From Lunularia cruciata (lineage: Eukaryota > Streptophyta > Marchantiopsida > Lunulariales > Lunulariaceae): a DNA stretch of 64,000 nucleotides. Both the position numbers and the translations under genes were made by a program. Position 1 is the stretch's first letter; each line of letters begins with the position of its first letter. The notes below the pieces were generated by a model. The model was not told the DNA's origin. It made no database searches and saw only the letters and a program-made list of their open reading frames with translations. The DNA is taken from NCBI GenBank assembly GCA_948567375.1, contig OX419755.1:40367001-40431000 (forward strand). The letters run 5' to 3'. Of the stretch, positions 49,501-59,709 are shown piece by piece.

Positions 49501-52044
49501 ATCAATAGAAAGCAGAGCCTTCGATCTCACCATTGACACCCTCCATAGCTCCACCAACAACATGTTGCGCAGCAATATCATAGACACCACGAGTTGTTGT
49601 TGCAGGCCCAAAGACTCTATCTGCAGCCAAACATAGTGACCTTTTGTGAGTATGGCTCCAGGAAGCAACTGTTGGTAGCTTAAATTACGCTTAATAAGAG
49701 GTTAAAGGTTAAATTGTGTACACTTAATCTGAACAATTGGTTTGTAGTTATAATTGGAAACATTTGGTCGTTAGATGACATTACATTCTTAAATTGTTTT
49801 CCGAGAAGTGGCTTATCTTTAAGCTCTGACGATCTTTGAATCCGTTCCCTACGTCATTCCCATGAAAAGCTGGTTATAGTGAATTCCAGATGTTAACTTA
49901 CCAAAAGCATACGCTGTTGCTGCATTGTACTCGCTCCTCACTGTTGTATCTCCATCAGCATACCAAGCTACTTCATCACCGCGTTGAATCTCCCTTGAGC
50001 TGCAAATCATTTCATCCATCAGTCTGAAAGGATTGACGAAATCCTAGTAACATTCAGGTTAATAATGCCTGTGTTTAGTGTTAATAGTCATTCAAGGCAA
50101 TAATGCCACATCCGCTGGACAATCACTGCTGAAATTAAGAACCTGTCTCTCTGGTCGTGTGATGTAGAAACGTAGAACTACTGCAAAGGTCTGGGGAAGA
50201 AATGAGGCATTTAGTAACATTCCCTCCTACATGATTACCATTAGTCAGTTGTAGGCGTGGATGCGACCTACTTGAAATTTGAAGAAACTGTAGCCAGGTA
50301 TATATAGTACTGTGAAGAAGAAAAGTAGAAATCCGGCAAACTGCAGGAAGAAAGCAGGCCCTTGGCAATAGAAGTTGGTTTGGGAAGTAGAAAAGTAACA
50401 CTAAGCAAAAACTGCTCGCAGAAATAGGCCAACACAGGCAATTAGGCACTTGGTCTCTATGTCTTGTTCACCCTATGAGAGTTGTAGATGTGCCTGTTCG
50501 GACTTGCCTGTAGTGTATTTTGGAAATGGGGGCCTGTATTGAATTGTTGAGTACAATGGCAAAGAGGTGGCATAGACAGGTGGAAGTAGAACCTCTGCCT
50601 ACTTAGTCTAGCAAGTACAAAATTGCAATTACGGCAAGGCCTCTGGAGAAAAGCAGGCAGTTTTCCCCATGTACTCTTCACTCAGTTGTAGATGAGATCT
50701 ATTTGGAAGATCGTGGAAGGAAGCCAACACGCATTTGGTCTTCCCTTCTCACGAACACTTCCCAATTTGCAGCCGTGCAATTACATATTTTCATACTTTA
50801 TTACTCCAAAAAGATCTCGTCCACACCTACATCATGATTATCCTGACCTAGATTTTCACGACCATTGCCCAGTTTGTGGAGAGCAAATATATAGGTTTAT
50901 ACTTCATAACTCAAAACAGATCTCGTCCACACTTACAGCATCATCATCCTCAACTCTAGGTGAGGATGAGATCTATCTGGGACTAAGAAGTATAAACGTA
51001 TCTATTTGGATGTGTGACGTATCAAAGTAACGACGCAAGACAGCTCCAACTACAACCTGCCTATTTCTGATAGTAAAGTAGAAAGTTGGATTGCCCCGAA
51101 AACTGGTGGAAGCAATCACACATGCCAATGGTTATACAGGAAAGCAAAGAAAACGGGGAATTGTAGGGGAACCCGACAATTAGCGATCAAGTGAAATGCC
51201 ACTACTGTTTTTCCAAGAAAGAAGGCAAAGAAAGTCGATTGGTTTCCATGACTGCGCGAAGAAACCCGTCAGTTGGTCTCCCATGACATGATCACCGTGA
51301 ATTGCTTGATCTGTGAACAGTCTATGAAGTAAATTCAAATATATATTAGAACTGCGCTATGTCTGAAATTTTAGTCAACCCTGATTCATACCCCCAATTC
51401 CGTATCTTGCCTGAGAGCCACTCACCACAAAATCCTTTCTCCACCTCTTAGAATCCCCATGTTACAATTAGCTAATTGGGTCTATTTTCCCACATAAATC
51501 CTCCACATCCATCGGACATGGCATCGCAATATCTGGCACGTTGGATCCATCATTGTTCTAAAGAGATAATACCTTCAATCCGTCAATATAGGCCTTTCAT
51601 GATACAATTGGATCGCATTAGAAACTAGATACAGAAAGGACACCTCGCATTCAGGATGTAGACAACTTACTTGAGAGGTCGAAAACGGACTGTGACTGAT
51701 ACACATTCCTTCGCTCTGTTGAGAAAATCCGTGTGTCTTTCAGATGTGGGTGTGATGGGGCTAGCTGCGGCTGCAGAGGTAGAGCTAGTGCGGTACTTTT
51801 GAGGGGTAATGGTTGGAGCATTGCTTACAGGAGTTCGTTGGTTGGTCCGGCTAGGTGTAAGGGCCCTTCCTACAGCGGAAGGAGTTCTACTGGTAGAACT
51901 AGGCCCAGTTTGCGAGGATGAAGAAGAATGAGATGGGGTATGAATTTGAGTGGACAGTCCAGGGAGTTTCCCATTGACTGAAGCAGGTTGTTTCCTAAAC
52001 CGGAAGGGAGAGCTCGTCCTGGCCTTAGAAGATGAAGACGCCAT
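37596..52044 (-). CDS. KIN7: Kinesin-7 motor protein with C-terminal RING finger, 25 exons
   Basis: Exons, 5' to 3': 52044-51671, 49999-49902, 49620-49531, 49308-49256, 48880-48815, 48471-48418, 48059-48000, 47644-47566, 46254-46187, 45842-45780, 45282-45178, 44999-44895, 44451-44344, 44044-43898, 43379-43191, 43028-42846, 42586-42350, 42043-41780, 41578-41528, 41232-41185, 41073-40789, 40394-39573, 38466-38377, 38122-37900, 37681-37596. All joins are GT-AG in phase, giving 1315 codons. A Ser/Thr/Pro-rich N-terminus (1-117) precedes the motor: P-loop GVTSSGKT 194-201, switch I SSRSH 305-309, switch II DLAGSE 339-344. Long coiled coils follow (about 445-1260). A C3HC4 RING of IAP spacing closes it (C1268, C1271, C1283, H1285, C1289, C1292, C1299, C1302). 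This resembles the plant MKRP-type KIN-7 subgroup. Microtubule plus-end motor activity and E3 ligase activity are family inference. Confidence 0.93.
46285..47160. repeat. Tandem-like repeats inside kinesin-7 intron 8
   Basis: Three related segments (about 46285, 46770 and 47010) share AACATAT...GGGAGCA(G/A)AAG(C/T)CGTT. The last two also share CGGGGGATCCAG(A/C)A followed by CCACTAAGT(A/G)TGGAACC. AATTATTA and GTATGTAGTACCA blocks recur between them. Units are a few hundred bases and diverged. Confidence 0.65.
50781..50965. repeat. Direct repeat in kinesin-7 intron 1
   Basis: A block with ACTTTATTACTCCAAAAAGATCTCGTCCACACCTAC-type sequence at about 50795 recurs as ACTTCATAACTCAAAACAGATCTCGTCCACACTTAC-type at about 50901, each followed by an ATCATxATxxTCCT block. 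Confidence 0.65.
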
Positions 52045-54398
52045 CCCTCAGCTAGACCAAAGCATGTAGGGGATGTGGTGGACAAAGAGACAGGTCAAAG
52101 GCCACGGTTTCCTAGACAATGCATAGGAAAATCTCAGTTGTCAGGGTCAAGGAGAAATGGCTGGGCTCTCGTGAAAGGAATTGCAAGAGAATAATCAGCC
52201 GAAGACGCAACGAAGGTACTCCGTTGGTGAAATGATTAACGAACACATAGGTGTGATAAACCTCGACAAAATAGCGTCACTGATCAATGACAATCAAAGA
52301 CAAAGCGACACAATGAGGTGAGGTTAGGAAAATTAGATCAGGAGCAACAGTCAAAGAGACGCAATGGGCTGAGTTAAGGAATAATAGATCAGTAGTTTGG
52401 CTTTTAACACATTCGATGATACAAATGTGCGTACGCCAGGAAGAAGAAATGCAGAACTGCTGTAAACGAAACACTCGTTCGGAAACCAGGCCCCTGGGGA
52501 GATAGTTCCTACGCATGACCACCACCCCCGGAAGTAGTCACTGCTGGTGCGGCCACTCCACCTAGAAAATCCAGCTGAATCTGTGACCAGTAAAGTAGCT
52601 GCTAATTATTTCTCCACGCATGACTAAGCACCGGCTACATCTCCTCAAGCTGCATTCCACCATGACTCGTGAGCTGAACGGGCCACAGCTGAAGATCTAT
52701 CTCCCAATGTTGGTCAGATCTGCTCCTCCCTTTCCTCCTCACGTCCGCAGTGACAAAACGCAAAAACAATGTTGTCCACGCCCTGTTCCTTCCGTCTACT
52801 CTCATCTACCGCAGGAAACAAGCCATCAAAATCCACAGACCACACCATCATCTCTTTCCACTCGTACGTATGTACTACTAGCATCTACTGCTCTCTCGTT
52901 CTTACGATGCTGCGGACGTTTCAATCCCAAATCCGCACTACCATCACTTTCTGTGACCAGTATGTGTCCAGATCTTCTTCTTCTTCTTCAAGCTTGCTTG
53001 CCTGCTCTTGGTGATTCGCTCTGCGAGCTCACAGCAGCTGGGGCAGCGGCAGCGCCTGCACTCAATCCCATAGCAGTCTCTCGCTTTGCTCCCAGCAAAG
53101 CTGCAGCGAGGGGGGAGAACAGAGGGTGTTGCAAAGCGCAGCGAAGCGGAGCGAGCAAGTTTCCGCCATTTCTCATTAATTTAATCCCGAATATCAGATC
53201 CACAGTACTGCGTCTCTGTTTCCAGAAAGATACGACAAATAGTGAAATGGCCACCGGTAGAGTTTGACCACTTCTGGCATCGAGAATTGGTCTGTCGGGT
53301 GAGAAACCGGCGGTGTCTGCTAAAAATTCTTCAAGATTCCCAACGTTTTAAACACAAGTTTGGCTGACGACCCAACACTCCGGCACCTCCAGAATTTTGC
53401 CGGGGACAATGTACAGTTGTCGGTTCCGGAACACCGGACTTTACACTGCGGTCCACTGCAACTCATCGGTGATAACTAACATAAAGTCGTCCCCTCCAGC
53501 TAAACTTTCCCAGACGGTACTTTACTTTACTTTCCGTTCACTTACTCGCTATTATTTCTGGATTATAGATGTCGGGAAGGAAAATGCCCCACTGACAGGG
53601 ATATCCCTCCAACCACCAACTCACCAGACGCTTCTACGCCACCTTCAAGGGTCCATTAATAACACAGTACAGGCTTACTGTACTTTGCTACGACAACGAC
53701 GACGCAGTAAACGGCCGGAGAGGAGGCCTCGCCACAGTAAGTGCGGGTTCGTTCGTGCCACAACTGTAGTAAATCCTACTCTTCACGATCACATTGGATC
53801 GTTCCGTTTATAGCCTCGGCCTTTAAGTCCTCCCCGCCCACTTCGCTTCGTGTGGTCATTGGGTCCTTTCTCTTCTGCCAGTTGTTTATCCTTTCTAATT
53901 GCCCTCCTTTCTTCTCCCTTCCACCGGCAAATGATGAGTTTCATCTTCTTCTTGGAACATGATCATGAGGATTCTAATGCTAAATTTATGTGCGGGATCA
54001 GCTGTAGATAATGGATCTAGTTTCTGACTCTGTCTCTTGGTTTTCTGGTCAGTTCACTTTGGAGTTTTCTTCTCGTTCTTTGTCGCTTGTCCCGAGGGAA
54101 AAAGAACATCTCATGGAGGGTTCTTCTCTTTTCGTTATTACTTGGTCAATACTTGTCTTCTTGTTGATCGGCGTCATGATTCGACCAACCTCGTAAACCG
54201 CAAAACTCGCCTGAATAGGACGACATAATGTACCAACTTCGCATGCGACCCTGACTGTGAGGAGATTGATGATGATTAATCCTTAGGACAGTTACTGATA
54301 TTAACCTTTGTAACGAATGTTTAATTTTGATATTCATTTTAAATTCTAATCACATTTGATGTTAAATTTATATGTTTGTTTTAAATTTGCATAGTTAG
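52045..54398. other. Upstream flank of kinesin-7
   Basis: Upstream of the kinesin ATG the sequence is balanced in composition. Around 53020-53160 it is GC- and CAG/GCA-rich, which is compatible with a 5' UTR or CpG-rich promoter. An 88-codon minus frame (52988-53254) and a longer plus frame lie there, but neither has a recognisable domain. No gene is claimed. Confidence 0.35.
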
Positions 54399-54399
54399 G

Positions 54400-54783
54400 A
54401 TATTTTAGGTGCTATGAAGTAGATTTTTTATACAGACTCTATTTGGGTTTAGCCCATGTTATCCTTTATTTCTTTCTTGCACCGCTTGATGAGGTTTTCC
54501 CTTCTTTCATTTTATCTCTCTTGTATGGCTTGATGAGGTCTTCTCCTCCTTCATTTTTCCTAGGCGATTGCTTTTTACTTCAAAAATAAAACTGGAGATG
54601 ATTTCTAAGAGAATATTTTAGGTGCGATGAGACAGATTTCTCATACATACTCTATTGGGGTTTAGCCCCATGATATCCTTTTTATCTCTCTCTTGTACGG
54701 CTTGATGAGGTCTTCCTCTCCTTCATTTTTCCTACGCGATTGCCTTGTACTTTAAAAATAAAACTAGAGATGATTTCTAAGAG
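54400..54783. repeat. Tandem duplication of about 170-210 bp
   Basis: Copy one 54400-54612 and copy two 54613-54783 both begin ATATTTTAGGTGC(T/G)ATGA and end AAAATAAAACT(G/A)GAGATGATTTCTAAGAG. Copy one holds an extra internal doubling of a CTTGATGAGGT-TTC-CTTCATTT block. Confidence 0.85.
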
Positions 54784-54953
54784 GACAACGGTCGCCAACA
54801 TTAAGGGGTTTCAGATGTAATATTACGGGTGATGCAGTGCCCCAGGTTCAATATTATTCCGGGTAAAGGCCCCGCAGCCATACAATGCTACGGGAAATCA
54901 AAACGCTGAGACGCGTAGCGGGGGTAAGCGGCTACGGGGTTTGCACCCCTTAA

Positions 54954-55106
54954 ATGACTACAATTTATATGTAAATCGAAACCCTAATATCTTGGGTACC
55001 TTCAATTCTATAAGTGAAACCCCCTGTACTCTGGATGACTCCAATTTACCTGTACATCTAAACCCTAATATCTTATGTGACTTCAAATCTATAAATGAAA
55101 CCCCCT
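54954..55106. repeat. Tandem duplication of about 75-80 bp
   Basis: Copies at 54954-55025 and 55034-55106 share ATGACT(A/C)CAATTTA, GTA(A/C)AT, AACCCTAATATCTT and CTATAA(G/A)TGAAACCCCCT in order. Confidence 0.8.
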
Positions 55107-55979
55107 ATCGTGAATGTTGATTTGAAGTAGGAATGGGGACATCTATCTCTACAAGATCCTATATTATCTATATTTTGAATCTCTCGAAGCATTAAAAGAC
55201 AATCTAAGTTCCATGCTATCCAAGATTTACTCTCAAGGCTCGGAGTTATGCCATGCAGTGCAGAATTGACTGCTTGTCCTAAGCAAGCAATAGTGCGCGT
55301 CAAATTCAAGGTTTTCCTCGCCCATAAACTTCTTTATGAAATCTAAATTAAATTTGTTTTACAAGTGCCCAAAGAACCTTTTAGGTTTGATGGCCACCGA
55401 AGAAAGTTCCCTTGGAGATTTTATATTTAAATTTTTGGGCAGTTATTTGACATTCTCCACAAGGAAGGAGTATTAATGCCGTGAACAAACGAGTATCCAT
55501 ATTGGACATTGAGATTTCCCATTTAAATTGGTTTAGACAGTTCTTTGCCATTTCTCCCTAACTGAGGAGCATCGATTCACTAAGATTTCTCATTTAAATG
55601 GTTGGATAGTTCTTCATCATTCTACATATTTCTTCAGATTTAAGGAGCATCGATGTCATGTTCCAATCCATGCAACTTATCATGAAATAAATAAAGAAAT
55701 GTATGGAGAAGAGGATTTTAGAGATTGAAGGTGATTTTGAAGAAAAATATCCTTGAATGGGAATGGGAGAGGAAAATCACCAGAAGTTGGAGTGATGATG
55801 AATTGGACTTGAATGAAAACTAGATAATTATTAGGTGGTGGGATTTCTTACACCCTCAACAATATTCGGTAACAAGGAGAGTTTCGCTTTGCAATACCAA
55901 ATTTGTGCATCACTTCTTTAGAAGTCTTGACACGGTTGCATTTAGAAAATTAGTTTGGATGGACTTCCAATCTTTTCAT

Positions 55980-56640
55980 ACATTGCTTGAGTTTATTATT
56001 TAGAGGTCTTGAAACTCTTGGAATTAAACAATTAATTTGGATGGACTTGTTATCCTTTCCTATATTGCTCAAGTTGATCATAGAGTGCAATATATTTAGA
56101 AATGACTCTTACAAGATTAAAACTATTGTGTGGTTACAACTTGCCATAGCCCTTGATAGGTTTGGGCATAATGGAAATAGAGCATGTGTCTCTAGCGGCA
56201 TGAACTTATGGTGCTCAAGTTCAACTATCAATTATATTGAGAGAGTAATGATTGCCATTATGTTTAATCTATTCTTTGGAAGGAGATGATGTGGCCCAAT
56301 TGGGAAGAGAAATTTCAAATTTCCAATGTATTTGCCTTTAAGGGTTTTCACAATTGTGTGGGATTGGTGGATGGGACATTATTCCACTTAACATAAAGAC
56401 TGAAGGTCAATAGAGAGATATATTTCAATAGGAAAGGCTCTTATTCTATCATTTTTGCCTCAAAGAGATTTCATAAATGTGTGGGATTGGTGGATGGGAC
56501 ATTATTCCACTTAACATAAAGACTGAAGGTCAATGGAGAGACATATTTCAGCAAGAAAGGCTCTTATTCTATCAAATTGCAAATTGTATACGATTAATAT
56601 ATTGAGGATTATTGATCTCACCGGCGGTAAGGGCTTTAAT
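55980..56640 (+). pseudogene. Decayed PIF/Harbinger-type transposase
   Basis: The segment around 56120-56280 encodes VWLQLAIALDRFGHNGNRACVSS...NYIERVMIAIMFNLFF, which matches the block before the first catalytic aspartate in HARBI1-like nucleases. It is followed, after frame changes, by FHNCVGLVDGTLF (catalytic D in VDGT) and, near 56535-56580, NGETYFSKKGSYSIKLQIVYD. These nucleases excise and insert DNA transposons. Stops and a tandem duplication of the VDGT region (56346-56451 and 56469-56574) break it. No terminal inverted repeats were identified. Confidence 0.75.
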
Positions 56641-57486
56641 TTGAGAAGAGTTTTATTTGTACTTGATTCTTGCTTTTGGTTGTGTATGATTGAGCTTTTG
56701 AGTGTGAGTTTTATTTATACTTGATGCTTATGTTTGGTTGTGTGGGATTGTAAATTTGGTTCCTAAACCTTTGATTTTCCTAAACCAAATTTTATAAGGA
56801 TTCCAAGCTCGTATCATGACATGACTTGCATCAAAAAGCCTTTCACTATGGAATGATATTGTAACATTATGAGGATAGGAGAACCTCCAAGAGAAATAAA
56901 CAAGAAGAAACACAAAGCGTCAGCCCTCAATACTCCAATGCTCCAAAGGAGCACCTTGTCTTTATTATATAGCAAATAGGATTTCCTCAAAGGAAGCTCT
57001 ACCTTTCAATCAAATACATGGTTTGGTAAGATATCAGCAAGCTCCACCCTGAGATTAGTTGTATAGATGGGTGACATTGTTCCTTGTCCTATGTAGTTGG
57101 TCAAACAAGTTTGATTAGAGGGAATCTTTTAGGAATCTTTTTGTATGAAGCTCAAAACCATATTGGTGAGGTATCATTGGCTTGGTATAATTGTTCTAGA
57201 TGTTACCATGTCAATTTCTACCTCTAGATAATATGTATAGGTATTGGTATTACAAACCTCCACCCTTTTAAGATACAATGTCCTCGTTGTAAAGTTGTTG
57301 CTCAAAAGATTGCACTAACACCAATGCACGAGTCAAGTTGGTTGTTGTTGTTGACTCCTTCGTTGCCTCATACAACAATGTGTACCCATTCTAATGTACA
57401 AGATACTCCACATGCGGATGGCAGGTACAATGGATGCATTTTTGGAGAATGCATTCAACTTCATATTCCTTTGTGCCATCAATGAG
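56580..57486. other. No assignable gene
   Basis: Degenerate AT-rich sequence between the transposase remnant and the chromovirus fragment. It may hold the remaining C-terminal part of the transposase (a third catalytic residue was not located). Confidence 0.4.
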
Positions 57487-57941
57487 TGTTGGACAAGGCA
57501 ATTTAGGGTTAGCAACAAAGTTAATTAGGGCTAACAAAGTAGCGAATATGACAAATTAGCCTAGAAGTATCTTGGAAGCTTCTTTGCTAGCATAGCTTGC
57601 ACCCCAAGCAAGTAGCTTCTAGAAGCTTCTAATTCACTTAGCTTGCATGCCAAGTAAATGGCTTTTAGAAGGAAGCTTCTTGAGAAGCTTCTTGATTAAC
57701 TTGGCTTGAACTCCAAGAAAGTGGCTCAAGGAAGCTTCTTGAGAAGCTTCTTGATTAACTTGGCTTGCACTCCAAGAAAGTGGCTCAAGGAAGCTTCTTG
57801 AGAAGCTTCTCAATGTCTTGTATGCTCTTTATAGATACCAAAGCTGAAGTTCATGCTAGGCATTTGAAGTTTCCCTCATTCAAGTGTCATATTGTGATCT
57901 TCTATTTTCTTATCTCTCTCCTTGGTCTCGGGTCTTTTACA
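57487..57941 (+). repeat. LTR of the truncated chromovirus copy
   Basis: It matches the LTRs at 17.2 and 22.4 kb in reverse orientation: CTAACAAAGTAG near the start, AAGCTTC palindromes, a TTTATAGATACC TATA region, ATGCTAGGCATTTG, and a TCTTTTACA end. A 59-bp unit with GAAGCTTCTTGAGAAGCTTC and AACTTGGCTTG is tandemly doubled (57672-57730 and 57731-57789). TTCTAGAAGCTTC, a three-unit heat-shock-like element, lies at 57617-57629. Confidence 0.85.
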
Positions 57942-57954
57942 TTGGTATCAAAGC
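57942..57954 (+). other. Primer-binding site (tRNA-iMet type)
   Basis: TTGGTATCAAAGC directly follows the LTR end ACA and differs from the consensus plant tRNA-iMet primer site by one base. Confidence 0.8.
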
Positions 57955-58473
57955 AAGAATGGGATGGATGGAATTTATGGACTACAAAATCCTTTTTTCC
58001 AAGCCATTTGGAATTTTTTGTCCAAGTACTACCCAAGCATCATTTCACGCAATTCATCACCTCATGTTTTGGGTAGAATTTTCTAAATGCAATCACCTTG
58101 TCTGAGGAACCCTTGGTAATTTTGGTTGTAACTTATGGAGAACGATGGATGTGTTGCATATATGTATTAGTAAATTAGATAAGTTGGGAATAGTGTGATA
58201 GAGTAGTAGCCATGACAGGAATGCTTGAGGTTATCATTGCTATCAAGTACCTTACTTGATTTTTGGATGAACAAGACCAACAACAATAAGAGCACATAAA
58301 GAGAGCACCATTTTGAGAAGGAGAAGACCAAATCCAATTTCCAAAACCCAAGGTATTTGATGGTAAGAATCTCTTGGGCTAGTGGAGAATTTTATATTTG
58401 ATTGTCCACATTATTTTGAGGCTCCGAATCTTCAAGATGAATGGAAATAAATTCTCTTAGCTTCAAGCCAACT

Positions 58474-59135
58474 TGTCGTGCGTATATACATCGCTACACA
58501 ACATACATTACTATCAACATCATACACTATAAAAGCACAACTCACACATAAGTCATACATAGACTCTAAAGTGCCACAATAATCAGATTGCTTAACAATT
58601 CAACTCAACTCAACTCAGATCAGTACTTGATCTGTCACTCTATAAACTGGCAACAACTTGGCACTGATTACAGTCAAGCCACACCCACTCAAGCATAGAG
58701 AATCCAGGTGATGCTCGCCGGCCTCTGTCCACCATAGCCAGGAACTCGAAGGCTCAACATCAGAGAAGTGAGCTCTCTGGAGCTCACCTTCGAAACTATA
58801 CCCCTTGGACTCGAGCTAGCCCTGAAACCCTAACGGTCCCGCTGACGGCACACTTGACGGTGCAAACGGTGCAAAGTGACGGTGGGCCCCACCGTGAAGT
58901 CAGTACCCCGAACACGAAATCTAACCATCGGAAAGTAGTCCTTGAGAAACTGCTAGAATAACTCTAACTACCATCACTGGAACTCCAGTGTCCGAGCATC
59001 TAGATGCGGAACTACAAATGGCGTGACAGTTGTCGTGCGTATATACATCGCTACACAACATACATCGCTGTCAACATCATACACTATAAAAGCACAACTC
59101 ACACATAAGTCATACATAGACTCTAAAGTGCCACA
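58474..59135 (-). repeat. 3' LTR of the methyltransferase element, bounded by 105-bp direct repeats
   Basis: The outer end (58474, TGTCGTGCG on the plus strand) abuts the interrupted chromovirus gag. The inner end (59135, GTGCCACA) abuts a G-rich tract. The first 105 bp (58474-58578) and the last 105 bp (59031-59135) are nearly identical, with about three differences, and each has TG...CA ends. Either the LTR is 662 bp with terminal duplications, or it is 105 bp and a second LTR plus about 450 bp sits outside it. The 5' LTR would decide. Confidence 0.75.
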
Positions 59136-59160
59136 ATCGCCCCCCTAGCTGGCGGTTAGG
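59136..59160 (-). other. Probable polypurine tract
   Basis: In minus sense CTAGGGGGGCGAT lies immediately before the TGTGGCAC start of the LTR. It is the best candidate for the plus-strand primer and supports the inner LTR boundary at 59135. Confidence 0.6.
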
Positions 59161-59304
59161 TCCCTCTAACTCCAGATAGCCATCTACTCTAAGTATATGG
59201 TATACCCTCTAATGGGCAAAGATCAGGAGGCCGGGTGCTATGGAGCCCCATTGTTAGTCGCTTGTCTGCAATCTATACCATATAAAGAATGAACTAGCTA
59301 TAGG

Positions 59305-59709
59305 TCAAGTACATCTAGGACATAACCACTGTCCCTGAGGAACCACCGTGAGGGGAGGAGTCATACATGCCATATGCCATCCTCTCGAACAGCTATCACA
59401 CACTAACATAGTAGCAGCTCCACCAGAAGAGCCACATAACATACACCTCAAGCCTGCACGTACAAGTGCCAAGCTTGGGTCCATAGTACCATCAATGTTT
59501 GGGAGGTGGCATGGCGCACAATTGCGCACATGATCCTTCCAAACAACACCATCACGTCCTTCTAACACAAGGACTCCAAATGGCAAAACCTCGCGCACTC
59601 TCAAGATAGTGCGGCCTATAGAAACATCAAGTGTCGTCGGTGCTGTCTGCTGTAGATATACATAGTCGCCTGGATGAAATCGACGGATCGAGGGTCTATA
59701 ACCTCCTCC
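59305..59709 (-). pseudogene. Integrase C-terminal segment and PHD finger
   Basis: After a TGA at 59710 the same frame runs on to a stop at 59305. It first has the integrase tail (FHPGDYVYLQQ, then VLEGRDGVVWKDHVRNCAPCHLP). It then has a C4HC3 PHD finger: CMLC, CDSC, GWHMAC, WLCPRC, about 59420-59310. PHD fingers read histone H3 tails. In this position it would replace the chromodomain of chromoviruses as a chromatin-targeting module, which is inference. All eight zinc ligands are present. Confidence 0.9.

Larger units (their letters stand above)
57487..58473 (+). mobile_element. 5' end of another chromovirus copy, cut in gag
   Basis: A plus-strand LTR (57487-57941) is followed by a primer site and by leader and gag sequence homologous to 22370-21830 of the chromovirus on the opposite strand. 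The homology stops abruptly at 58473, within the codons corresponding to the ASSQL region of gag, where the LTR of the next element begins. Several stops and frame changes mark it as old. Confidence 0.85.

Noticed and set aside
52620-53267. 215-codon plus-strand frame upstream of kinesin-7
   Set aside because: Low-complexity Ser/Pro/Leu composition with no motif; it lies in the probable divergent or 5' UTR flank and has no supported splice context. The antisense frame at 52988-53254 is equally unsupported.
54951-55110. Interstitial telomere repeats (AACCCTAA words)
   Set aside because: The AACCCTAATATC words occur once per copy of a 75-80 bp duplication and do not form a (TTTAGGG)n array.
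58583-59030. The 450 bp between the two 105-bp repeats as a complete TRIM element
   Set aside because: No primer-binding site or purine tract was found at its inner borders, so an LTR with terminal repeats is preferred; this is left open as a finding.
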